Of a stretch of DNA of 5,139 nucleotides, positions 1 to 5,139 are shown in pieces. The position numbers were made by a program, and so were the translations under genes. The stretch lies in NCBI GenBank assembly GCA_002393905.1, contig DGSJ01000042.1, positions 1 to 5,139 of the forward strand, given 5' to 3'. Numbering within the stretch: the first letter of the stretch is position 1; every line of letters begins with the position of its first letter. Below the pieces are notes generated by a model. The model worked only from the letters and a program-made list of their open reading frames with translations. It was not told the DNA's origin and ran no database searches. The stretch comes from Caryophanales bacterium UBA4365 (GTDB lineage: Bacteria > Bacillota_I > Bacilli_A > RFN20 > CAG-826).

Positions 1-1235
1 ACTTAAACGTTTATAATAACGTTGCGTTTGGTCTGAAACTCAAGAAAGTTGAGTACAAAAAAACAAATAAGAAAGGTGAAGAAGTTGTTAAGCAACGTCA
101 TCTCACCACTCAAGAAATTGATGAGCTCGTCTATAAAGCTCTCGAGATCGTTGATCTAGAAGAACTCGAAGATCGAGACATCTCCACCCTTTCTGGTGGA
201 CAACAACAACGTGTCGCGATTGCTCGTTGTATTGTTAACAAACCAGAAATCCTTCTTCTTGACGAACCTTTAGGCGCACTTGACCTCAAGATGCGTAAAG
301 AAATGCAGATTGAATTAAAGGCGATGCACAAACGTCTTGGAATGACATTTATATATGTCACCCACGACCAAGAAGAAGCTTTAACAATGTCAGATATGAT
401 CGTTGTGATGAATGATGGTGTCATCCAACAGGTTGGAACACCAGAAGAAATCTATAACGAACCGGTGAACGCCTTTGTCGCCGACTTTATTGGAGAATCC
501 AATATCTATAACGCTCTCATGACAGGAAAGAAAGTCATTAAATTCCTTGGACAAGAGTTCAAATGTTTAGATGACTACCCAGTTAATGAACGTTATGACG
601 TCGTCATTCGTCCAGAAGACATCATCTTAGGTAAACCTGGAAAAGGTAAAGTTGATGGAGTGATCACCCAAAAAGTTTTTAAAGGTGTCCACTATGAATA
701 CGTCATCATGGTTGGTAAAAACGAAGTTATCGCTAAATCAACTGTCGCTTTCGATGAAGGACCAGTTTCGATTGACCTTAAACCAGATGGTATTCACGTC
801 ATGAAGAAAGATAATCTCTCGAATATCTTTACAAATCTTGAAGTCAATAAAGATGACTCCGTTGATTTAAGCGATGGTTATCTTGATTTAGATTTAACTC
901 AAATCATTAAAGATTCATCTACAGATGAAGATGGTTACATCGTCACCAAAGGTGGTAAGAGATTCGACTTCACTGGAGCGAAAGTCTCCATTGAAGTTCC
1001 ACTTGATAAAGTTGAACTCACTGATGATACCGAAGCCGGTACATTAGTTGGTCGAATTATTTCTTCCATCTATCATGGTGACCACTATCAAATCGTCGTT
1101 CGTTGCGCCGAAGACGAAGATTTCATTGTTGAAACCGAATACACCTTTAATGAAGGTGAAGAAGTCGGTATCAAAGTTGATAAGAAAGATATCAAAGTTC
1201 GTTTAAAAGGAGCTGTTGACGACTATGAAATTTAA
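1..1235 (+). CDS. potA: Polyamine ABC importer ATPase PotA, 5'-truncated, with a duplicated C-terminal TOBE region
   Basis: Cytoplasmic ATPase that drives spermidine/putrescine import through PotB and PotC. The gene enters from the left edge; the first full codon is at position 3 and 410 residues are visible. Window residues 1-11 (LNVYNNVAFGL) match the stretch just after the Q-loop, so Walker A and roughly 90 residues are missing. Visible motifs are the signature LSGGQQQR at 63-70, Walker B ILLLDEP around 83-89 with catalytic Glu88, the D-loop LGALD at 90-94, and the H-loop His121 in THDQEEAL. A Lys/Glu-rich insertion of about 15-20 residues lies near residues 14-37 in the helical subdomain. 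The C-terminal part is about 120 residues longer than usual and holds two TOBE-like units (nt 594-809 and 981-1211). The ABC fold is certain. The polyamine assignment rests on the potBCD neighbours. Two TAA-terminated overlaps downstream support cotranscription. Confidence 0.95.
   Translation, partial: LNVYNNVAFGLKLKKVEYKKTNKKGEEVVKQRHLTTQEIDELVYKALEIVDLEELEDRDISTLSGGQQQRVAIARCIVNKPEILLLDEPLGALDLKMRKEMQIELKAMHKRLGMTFIYVTHDQEEALTMSDMIVVMNDGVIQQVGTPEEIYNEPVNAFVADFIGESNIYNALMTGKKVIKFLGQEFKCLDDYPVNERYDVVIRPEDIILGKPGKGKVDGVITQKVFKGVHYEYVIMVGKNEVIAKSTVAFDEGPVSIDLKPDGIHVMKKDNLSNIFTNLEVNKDDSVDLSDGYLDLDLTQIIKDSSTDEDGYIVTKGGKRFDFTGAKVSIEVPLDKVELTDDTEAGTLVGRIISSIYHGDHYQIVVRCAEDEDFIVETEYTFNEGEEVGIKVDKKDIKVRLKGAVDDYEI
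1205..1212 (+). promoter_or_regulatory. Ribosome binding site for potB, which decides its start
   Basis: AAAAGGAG lies inside the end of potA. It is 12 bases from the ATG at 1225 and only 3 bases from an in-frame TTG at 1216. The TTG is too close for normal initiation, so the ATG is preferred even though its spacing is slightly long. Confidence 0.6.
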
Positions 1236-2007
1236 AAGGAAATACCTCGCGATTCCTTATGCGATCTTCTTGTCGCTATTCGTGATTATTCCAATCGGAT
1301 TAATCATCTTTTACGCATTTACCGATGCAAATGGTGCGCTTTCTTTTGATGCAGCGAAGAATTTCTTCACGAATAAAGGAAACTGGGATGTCCTTCTTGT
1401 TTCCCTCTTTATCGCCTTAGAAGCGACACTACTTTGTCTATTAATTGGTTTTCCAATCGCTTATTTCCTCGCGAACAAGAAATACAACAAAAACGCTGTT
1501 CTTGTGATGCTCTTTATTATGCCAATGTGGATTAACTTTGTTCTTAGAACAACAGCCACACGTGACATCCTTTTTGCGATTGGAATTAACGGTGGTAACT
1601 ATCCTTACCTCGCCACTTTAATTGGTATGGTTTATAACTATCTGCCATTCGTTATTCTCCCACTTTATACAACAATGCTAAAACTCGACAAGAGTCAAAT
1701 CGAAGCTTGTGCGGATTTAGGCGCAAACCCAACACAAGTCTTCTTTAAATCAATTCTCCCGCAATCACTTCCAGGAATAATCTCGGCAGTGACAATGACA
1801 TTTGTCCCAGTTATGTCATCCTATGTTATTTCTGATGCATTATCGGAAGGAAACATCGCTTTAGTTGGTAACTTTATTTACCTGAACTTTGCGAATAACC
1901 AATGGAATAACGGCTCATTTATGGCCTTTGTCCTACTTATCTTGGTTGCAATCTCAATGTTTGCCACCAAAGGTGAAAAGGAAGAAACGAGAGGTGGATT
2001 ATGGTAA
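1225..2007 (+). CDS. potB: Polyamine ABC importer permease PotB
   Basis: Inner-membrane permease of 260 residues that pairs with PotC to form the polyamine channel. Hydrophobic stretches near residues 8-32, 56-83, 91-107, 128-150, 184-205 and 232-250 fit the six membrane helices of this MetI-like permease family, and the length is close to the usual 260-290. The cytoplasmic EAA loop that docks on the ATPase is clear: E160-A-C-A-D-L-G166, followed by I177-L-P179. The ATG at 1225 is chosen over the in-frame TTG at 1216 because of Shine-Dalgarno spacing. The start overlaps the end of potA by 11 bases and the stop overlaps the potC start by 7 bases, so translation is probably coupled. PotB is told from PotC mainly by gene order and by the N-terminal block through IPIGLIIFYAF. 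I see no broken or missing region. Confidence 0.94.
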   Translation: MKFKRKYLAIPYAIFLSLFVIIPIGLIIFYAFTDANGALSFDAAKNFFTNKGNWDVLLVSLFIALEATLLCLLIGFPIAYFLANKKYNKNAVLVMLFIMPMWINFVLRTTATRDILFAIGINGGNYPYLATLIGMVYNYLPFVILPLYTTMLKLDKSQIEACADLGANPTQVFFKSILPQSLPGIISAVTMTFVPVMSSYVISDALSEGNIALVGNFIYLNFANNQWNNGSFMAFVLLILVAISMFATKGEKEETRGGLW

Positions 2008-2855
2008 AGAAAATCCTCGCTCGTACTTATCTTTACATGATTTTATTTATCATGTATCTTCCAATCTTGGTTTTAATTGCCTTTGCTTTTTCAAGTAACG
2101 ACGTTATCTCCTTTAGTGGAAACTATAACTTCTCATTCGTTTTATTTGAGAATTTGTTCTCGAATACAAAAGTCGCGAAACAAATTTGGACAGCGATGGG
2201 AAATACCGTGATCATCGCGGTCATCTCATCACTTATTTCCTTAGTACTTGGTACATTAGGTGCTATCGGAACATTCTATCTTTCTAAAAGAAAGAAAAAA
2301 GCGGTGGAATTTGCGACCCAAATCCCAATTGCTAACGCTGAAATTGTTATTGCGCTTAGCTTAACAGTCATGTTTGTCTTCCTTGGAACATATATTTTCA
2401 AAACCAAACTCTTTAGTTTCTGGACACTTTTAATTGGTCATGTGGTCTTATCAATTCCATTTGTCTATTTAAACGTCAAACCAAAACTAACCCAGATGGA
2501 TCCACATATCTATGAAGCAGCCCTTGATTTAGGCGCCACACCAAACAAAGCTTTAATGAAAGCAGTGGTTCCACAAATCGCTTCTGGAATGTTTAGTGGT
2601 TTCTTATTAGCCATGACACTCTCCCTTGACGATTACATCGTCACCGAGTTTACTCGTGGTGCTGGTCTTCTTTCTGGAGACGCAGCAATTGAAACACTAT
2701 CCACCTTTATTCAAACAAGCTTAAAGAAACACGCTGTTCCAGCTGAACTACGTCCTTTAACCTTATTTATCTTCTTATTTGTCTTAGCTGCTGTTCTTGG
2801 TCTATCGATTTATCGATATCATAAGGACAAGAAAGGAGTGAGAAAAGATGTCTAA
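2001..2855 (+). CDS. potC: Polyamine ABC importer permease PotC
   Basis: Second membrane permease of the importer, 284 residues, near the upper end of the usual length. It has a Lys/Arg-rich start and then an N-terminal helix at about 10-31 ending in the PotC-like block YLPILVLIAFAFSS. Further hydrophobic segments lie near 69-94, 110-130, 139-158, 196-216 and 252-271. The EAA loop is E172-A-A-L-D-L-G178, followed by V190-P191. The block SLDDYIVTEF at 208-217 matches the conserved SLDDF(V/I)xxFF signature of PotC. The ATG at 2001 is preceded by AGAGG (1990-1994) with a 6-base gap, a near-ideal site. The gene overlaps potB by 7 bases and potD by 8 bases. The tail after the last helix is strongly basic (YRYHKDKKGVRKDV), as expected for a cytoplasmic end. 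Confidence 0.95.
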   Translation: MVKKILARTYLYMILFIMYLPILVLIAFAFSSNDVISFSGNYNFSFVLFENLFSNTKVAKQIWTAMGNTVIIAVISSLISLVLGTLGAIGTFYLSKRKKKAVEFATQIPIANAEIVIALSLTVMFVFLGTYIFKTKLFSFWTLLIGHVVLSIPFVYLNVKPKLTQMDPHIYEAALDLGATPNKALMKAVVPQIASGMFSGFLLAMTLSLDDYIVTEFTRGAGLLSGDAAIETLSTFIQTSLKKHAVPAELRPLTLFIFLFVLAAVLGLSIYRYHKDKKGVRKDV

Positions 2856-4644
2856 AAATAAATTTGCTCTTTTTGGTGCACTCCTTTTAGGAGCAATCTC
2901 CTGCGCTGGATGTTCTTCATCTAGTAAAGATAAGATCATCATCCGCGTTTTAAACTCTGCTGACTACATTTATGAAGCTGACGAAGAAGGTGTTTACTGC
3001 GAAGAATGTGGTAAATACCTTTCTAAAGATGAATACACTTCATCTGTTGATGAAGAAACAGGTGAAGTTACCTACACCTGTAAAGAACATCCAGAAGCCG
3101 AAGTCTATTACGACTGTGACATGATGGAGCAGTTCGTCCGTTATATGGATGATCTATATAAAGATGAAGGACTAGAGTTTGAATATGTCTATGACACCTT
3201 CGACACTCCAGAAACCTGTTATAACGAAATGATGACTGGTAAATCTAACTACGACATCGTTAACGTCTCCGATTACATGATTCAAAAGATGATGACGAAT
3301 GATTTACTCCATCCTCTTTTTGAAAAAGATAACGAGCACGATGCTGATATCAAACAAAGTTTAAGAGATAATCTTTCTGATTACCTCTGGGGTGAAGAAG
3401 AATCCATCTATAACAAAATTTACTGTAAGAAAGCCAACTATAAAGATGGAGAAGATCCATACGATTATGATAAAGGCGTTCTTGCTGACTACGCTGTCCC
3501 ATACATGTGGGGAACAGTTGGAGTGATGTATAACCCAGCTTTCAAAGGTTATCAACAATTCACCTTAGAAGAACTCCATGAAAAATTCACCTCTTGGGAA
3601 GCTCTTTATGATGCTTCCACGAAAGGATCATTCTCGATTAAAGACTCCGTTCGTGACGTCTATGCGGTTTCCATTATTCATGTCTATCATGATGAAATTG
3701 AAGCCCTAAAAGAGAAATATCACGTTGGTGAAATTGATGAGGATTTGATTGGATTTAACCGAGAAATGACGGTGATTTTCAATCGTTGTGATGAAGAAAC
3801 ATTAAAGAAAATCAGCGCAGATATGAACAAACTCAAAGACAACGCGTTTGGATTTGAAGTTGACTCTGGAAAAACTGACATGGTCTCTGGAGAAAAGATC
3901 GGCGCTAACCTCGCTTGGAGTGGTGATGCCACATGGGCGATTTATGAGGCTCAAACCGAAAACGATGCGGAAATCTATTTCTCTGTCCCGGATGAAGGAA
4001 CAAATATCTTCACTGATTCCTGGGCGATTCCAAAAGTCTCCAAAAACCATCAATATGCTTTAGACTTCATTGACTTTATGTGTCAAGAAGACCAAGCCAT
4101 CGCGAACATGGATTACGTTGGTTACACAACCTCAACATCTACCGAAGGTATCTTAGAATACATTCGTGACATGTATGATGTAAATGAATCAGGCGAAGAC
4201 TTTACAGCTGAAGATTACCGTGAATACGACATCCGTTACTTCTTTGAAGGAAGTATTGATGAAGTTCCAGCTGATCCAGAAGCATATTGCTTAGATGACG
4301 CGATTCTTGAGGTCTGGACTCCAACAACAGAGTTAACCTACGAAGAAGTAATTGACGGTAAAATGACCACAATTCCATACGCTGTTTATGGACGAATGAT
4401 TACTGCTCAATTCCCTGAACAAAGTCAATTACACATGCTTTGCATGATGGATGACTATGGAAAATACAATCAATCTGTCATTGAGATGTGGCAGCAAGTT
4501 CGTACAAATCCACTTCCATTATGGGCGATTATTGTTCTTACTGTACAAGTCTTAGCGGTGGTTGGCTTCATTGTTTATCTCATTATTGATAAGAAGAGAT
4601 TTAATAAAGCCAAAGCTCGTCGAGTCATCTCCAAACAAAAGTAA
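2848..4644 (+). CDS. potD: Enlarged PotD-type polyamine-binding lipoprotein with Cys-rich insertion and C-terminal membrane helix
   Basis: Extracytoplasmic solute-binding protein that delivers polyamine to PotB/PotC; 598 residues against about 350 in E. coli. A Lys-containing N-terminus and hydrophobic core lead to a lipobox-like CAGC with lipidated Cys22 (AISC ending at Cys19 is an alternative). PotD blocks in order are LNSADY at 35-40, YDIVNVSDYM at 135-144, VPYMWGTVGVMYN at 217-229, KDSVRDVY at 265-272, LAWSGDATWA at 355-364 and IFTDSWAIP at 387-395. Counting between these anchors against E. coli PotD as I recall it gives three extra stretches of roughly 55, 70 and 70-75 residues. The first contains Cys51, Cys54, Cys78, His81 and Cys90. 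Residues 557-580 form a membrane helix followed by a basic tail (DKKRFNKAKARR). The start has GGAG at 2835-2838 with a 9-base gap. Expected ligand residues are only partly kept: Tyr40, Ser141, Tyr143, Trp357 and Asp390 are present, but E. coli Trp34 becomes Ser37 and Trp255 becomes Phe388. The family is secure; the exact substrate is not. Confidence 0.92.
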   Translation: MSKNKFALFGALLLGAISCAGCSSSSKDKIIIRVLNSADYIYEADEEGVYCEECGKYLSKDEYTSSVDEETGEVTYTCKEHPEAEVYYDCDMMEQFVRYMDDLYKDEGLEFEYVYDTFDTPETCYNEMMTGKSNYDIVNVSDYMIQKMMTNDLLHPLFEKDNEHDADIKQSLRDNLSDYLWGEEESIYNKIYCKKANYKDGEDPYDYDKGVLADYAVPYMWGTVGVMYNPAFKGYQQFTLEELHEKFTSWEALYDASTKGSFSIKDSVRDVYAVSIIHVYHDEIEALKEKYHVGEIDEDLIGFNREMTVIFNRCDEETLKKISADMNKLKDNAFGFEVDSGKTDMVSGEKIGANLAWSGDATWAIYEAQTENDAEIYFSVPDEGTNIFTDSWAIPKVSKNHQYALDFIDFMCQEDQAIANMDYVGYTTSTSTEGILEYIRDMYDVNESGEDFTAEDYREYDIRYFFEGSIDEVPADPEAYCLDDAILEVWTPTTELTYEEVIDGKMTTIPYAVYGRMITAQFPEQSQLHMLCMMDDYGKYNQSVIEMWQQVRTNPLPLWAIIVLTVQVLAVVGFIVYLIIDKKRFNKAKARRVISKQK

Positions 4645-4660
4645 TTCTCAATTAAATAAC

Positions 4661-4691
4661 AAAAAAGTCCGATTTGTTCGGACTTTCTTTT
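4661..4691. terminator. Bidirectional rho-independent terminator between potD and the tRNA cluster
   Basis: A perfect 8-bp stem, AAAGTCCG (4664-4671) and CGGACTTT (4679-4686), encloses a 7-base loop. On the plus strand it is followed by CTTTT and further T-rich sequence, ending the pot operon 17 bases or more after its stop. On the minus strand the A-run 4661-4666 gives six T residues, so the same hairpin can end the tRNA transcript, beginning a few bases past the tRNA-Pro CCA. The convergent gene arrangement supports both uses. Confidence 0.9.
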
Positions 4692-4694
4692 GTT

Positions 4695-4771
4695 TGGTCG
4701 GGATGACAGGATTTGAACCTGCGGCCTCTTCATCCCAAATGAAGCGCGATACCAAGCTACGCTACATCCCG
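4695..4771 (-). tRNA. tRNA-Pro(TGG)
   Basis: The minus strand folds into a full cloverleaf. Acceptor CGGGATG pairs with CATCCCG, the discriminator is A (4698), and CCA is encoded at 4695-4697. The anticodon stem CTTCA/TGAAG holds the loop TTTGGGA with anticodon TGG at 4735-4737, which reads CCN codons, chiefly CCA. The T arm is GCAGG-TTCAAAT-CCTGT. It is the last gene of the cluster, 27 bases after tRNA-Arg, with no room for its own promoter, so it is probably cut from a shared precursor. Confidence 0.97.
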
Positions 4772-4775
4772 AGAG

Positions 4776-4797
4776 CCTCTAGCGTTTTGGATAGAGG
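4776..4797. repeat. Inverted repeat in the tRNA-Arg to tRNA-Pro spacer
   Basis: CCTCTA (4776-4781) and TAGAGG (4792-4797) can pair as a 6-bp stem with a 10-base loop. In the minus-strand transcript no U-run follows, only GCTCT and then the first base of tRNA-Pro, so it does not look like a terminator. A role as a processing structure in the precursor tRNA is an inference. One arm also overlaps a 10-base complement of the tRNA-Arg D arm. Confidence 0.5.
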
Positions 4798-4798
4798 T

Positions 4799-4875
4799 TG
4801 GCGCGCCTGACACGGATCGAACGTGCAACCTCATGATTCGTAGTCATGTACTCTATCCAATTGAGCTACAGGCGC
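4799..4875 (-). tRNA. tRNA-Arg(ACG)
   Basis: Minus-strand cloverleaf. Acceptor GCGCCTG pairs with CAGGCGC, the discriminator is G, and CCA is encoded at 4799-4801. The anticodon stem CATGA/TCATG holds the loop CTACGAA with anticodon ACG. The A at position 34 is normally deaminated to inosine by TadA, allowing it to read CGT, CGC and CGA. The CGT codon is frequent in the neighbouring pot genes, which fits. The T arm is GCACG-TTCGATC-CGTGT with a closing G-U pair. It is the second gene of the cluster and appears to have its own promoter in the upstream spacer. Confidence 0.97.
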
Positions 4876-4888
4876 ATTTCGCTTAAAT

Positions 4889-4917
4889 ATCTTAATCTTT
4901 TGAATTGAAATATTCAA
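4889..4917 (-). promoter_or_regulatory. Candidate internal promoter for tRNA-Arg and tRNA-Pro
   Basis: On the minus strand, TTGAAT (4912-4917) and TAAGAT (4889-4894) are separated by exactly 17 bases, a sigma-A-like arrangement. Transcription would start near 4882, about 7 bases before tRNA-Arg. The -10 hexamer is the same as in the promoter upstream of tRNA-Cys. The -35 hexamer is also one arm of a 6-bp inverted repeat (TTGAAT 4900-4905, ATTCAA 4912-4917). The spacer is AT-rich, so a chance match is possible. Confidence 0.5.
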
Positions 4918-4926
4918 GCAAACTTT

Positions 4927-5000
4927 TGGAGGTTCCAGTCAGAGTTGAACTGACGCTCATTGAGTTGCAGTCAATTGCCTTACCACTTGGCTATGGAACC
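4927..5000 (-). tRNA. tRNA-Cys(GCA)
   Basis: Minus-strand cloverleaf with a 71-base body, the usual short size for tRNA-Cys. Acceptor GGTTCCA pairs with TGGAACC, the discriminator is U (the Cys identity base), and CCA is encoded at 4927-4929. The anticodon stem ATTGA/TCAAT holds the loop CTGCAAC with anticodon GCA, which reads TGC and TGT. The T arm is GTCAG-TTCAACT-CTGAC. It is the first gene of the cluster. No T-run follows its CCA, so transcription can continue into tRNA-Arg. Confidence 0.97.
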
Positions 5001-5010
5001 AGCGGCAATT

Positions 5011-5039
5011 ATCTTATCACTCAGTTGAGTAAATCTCAA
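5011..5039 (-). promoter_or_regulatory. Promoter of the tRNA-Cys-Arg-Pro cluster
   Basis: On the minus strand, TTGAGA (5034-5039) is the -35 and TAAGAT (5011-5016) the -10, separated by 17 bases. The sequence TG lies one base before the -10, making it an extended -10. The start point would fall near 5004, leaving only a few bases before the tRNA-Cys 5' end at 5000. The 17-base spacer contains an imperfect palindrome, ACTCA-GT-TGAGT (5019-5030). Confidence 0.7.
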
Positions 5040-5042
5040 TAA

Positions 5043-5048
5043 TATAAT
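5043..5048 (+). promoter_or_regulatory. Possible divergent -10 element (TATAAT)
   Basis: A perfect TATAAT is present on the plus strand, about 55 bases before the ATG at 5104. No convincing -35 lies at 15-19 bases upstream (CTCAGT at 17) and there is no extended TG. It lies next to the -35 of the tRNA-Cys promoter on the other strand. In AT-rich sequence this may be chance. Confidence 0.25.
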
Positions 5049-5103
5049 TGAAGAAATTATCGTATTATTTGCACTATTTAAAAGTGTGTGAAAAAATATC
5101 GCC

Positions 5104-5139
5104 ATGAAATTAGGAAACGAAAACCTTAAAGAAGTTTTT
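5104..5139 (+). CDS. Possible start of an unidentified gene, 3'-truncated by the window
   Basis: The ATG at 5104 opens a frame that stays open for the 12 codons available, beginning MKLGNENLKEVF. This is too short to recognise a family. The nearest upstream sequence (GTGTGTGAAAAAATATCGCC) has no clear Shine-Dalgarno site, which counts against it in a region where the other genes have strong ones. A TATAAT at 5043-5048 could serve as its -10. A codon-like, Lys/Glu-rich start after a tRNA cluster makes a divergent gene plausible, but this is a weak call. Confidence 0.35.
   Translation, partial: MKLGNENLKEVF

Noticed and set aside
131..424. 97-residue minus-strand open frame inside potA
   Set aside because: It lies opposite the signature and Walker B coding region of potA, has no ribosome site and resembles no known protein; it is a shadow of the real frame.
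1216..1224. TTG start for potB, giving 263 residues
   Set aside because: It lies only 3 bases after the Shine-Dalgarno site; the ATG at 1225 is better placed and gives a normal PotB N-terminus.
1889..2098. 69-residue frame across the potB/potC junction
   Set aside because: It overlaps well-supported permease genes in another frame and shows no domain.
3361..4063. Several open frames on both strands inside potD
   Set aside because: potD is continuous and conserved through this stretch, and none of the alternatives has a ribosome site or a recognisable motif.
1..4644. Use of TGA as a Trp codon (mycoplasma code), considered because of the AT-rich sequence
   Set aside because: All four genes read through without in-frame TGA, and conserved Trp positions are TGG.
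4776..4797. Terminator between tRNA-Arg and tRNA-Pro
   Set aside because: The hairpin has only 6 bp, a 10-base loop and no following U-run on the minus strand, and tRNA-Pro has no space for its own promoter.
4562..4810. Plus-strand open frame across the end of potD, the terminator and tRNA-Pro
   Set aside because: It crosses a terminator and reads the antisense strand of a tRNA gene. Its MTGFEPAASSSQ-like stretch is the familiar spurious translation of an antisense tRNA.
4992..5139. Minus-strand frame running through the region upstream of tRNA-Cys
   Set aside because: It is open only because the region is AT-rich, it reads through the tRNA promoter and ends inside tRNA-Cys.

Overview
The window is AT-rich bacterial DNA that reads cleanly with the standard code: every Trp codon in the four transporter genes is TGG and all four stops are TAA. 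The Shine-Dalgarno sites are strong, the substrate-binding protein is a lipoprotein, and genes are tightly overlapped. Together these suggest a low-GC Gram-positive bacterium (Bacillota, possibly a gut Erysipelotrichales- or RF39-like lineage). The assignment below phylum level is inference, and nothing in the sequence fixes a species.

Positions 1-4644 (+ strand) carry most of a polyamine (spermidine/putrescine) ABC importer operon in the order potA-potB-potC-potD. potA lacks its 5' end, including Walker A, because the window starts inside the gene. The other three genes are complete. Neighbouring genes overlap by 11, 7 and 8 bases, which suggests translational coupling. PotA powers import, PotB and PotC form the channel with EAA loops facing PotA, and PotD captures the substrate outside. 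The operon promoter is upstream of the window.

Two proteins are not standard. PotA has a second copy of its C-terminal TOBE/OB region. PotD is 598 residues, against roughly 350 in E. coli: it has a cysteine-rich zinc-knuckle-like insertion beside the expected ligand pocket, two further long insertions, and a C-terminal membrane helix in addition to its N-terminal lipobox.

A bidirectional hairpin terminator at about 4661-4691 separates the operon from a convergent minus-strand tRNA cluster, transcribed Cys(GCA), Arg(ACG), Pro(TGG). All three tRNAs have an encoded CCA end. A promoter with an extended -10 lies directly upstream of tRNA-Cys, and a second, similar promoter lies in the Cys-Arg spacer. 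The Arg-Pro spacer can form a hairpin and also contains a 10-base complement of the tRNA-Arg D arm.

Positions 5001-5139 are intergenic, with a possible start of a plus-strand gene at 5104 that runs off the window. I found no mobile element, CRISPR array or riboswitch. The best candidates for something undescribed are the remodelled PotD/PotA pair and the tRNA-Arg/spacer complementarity.
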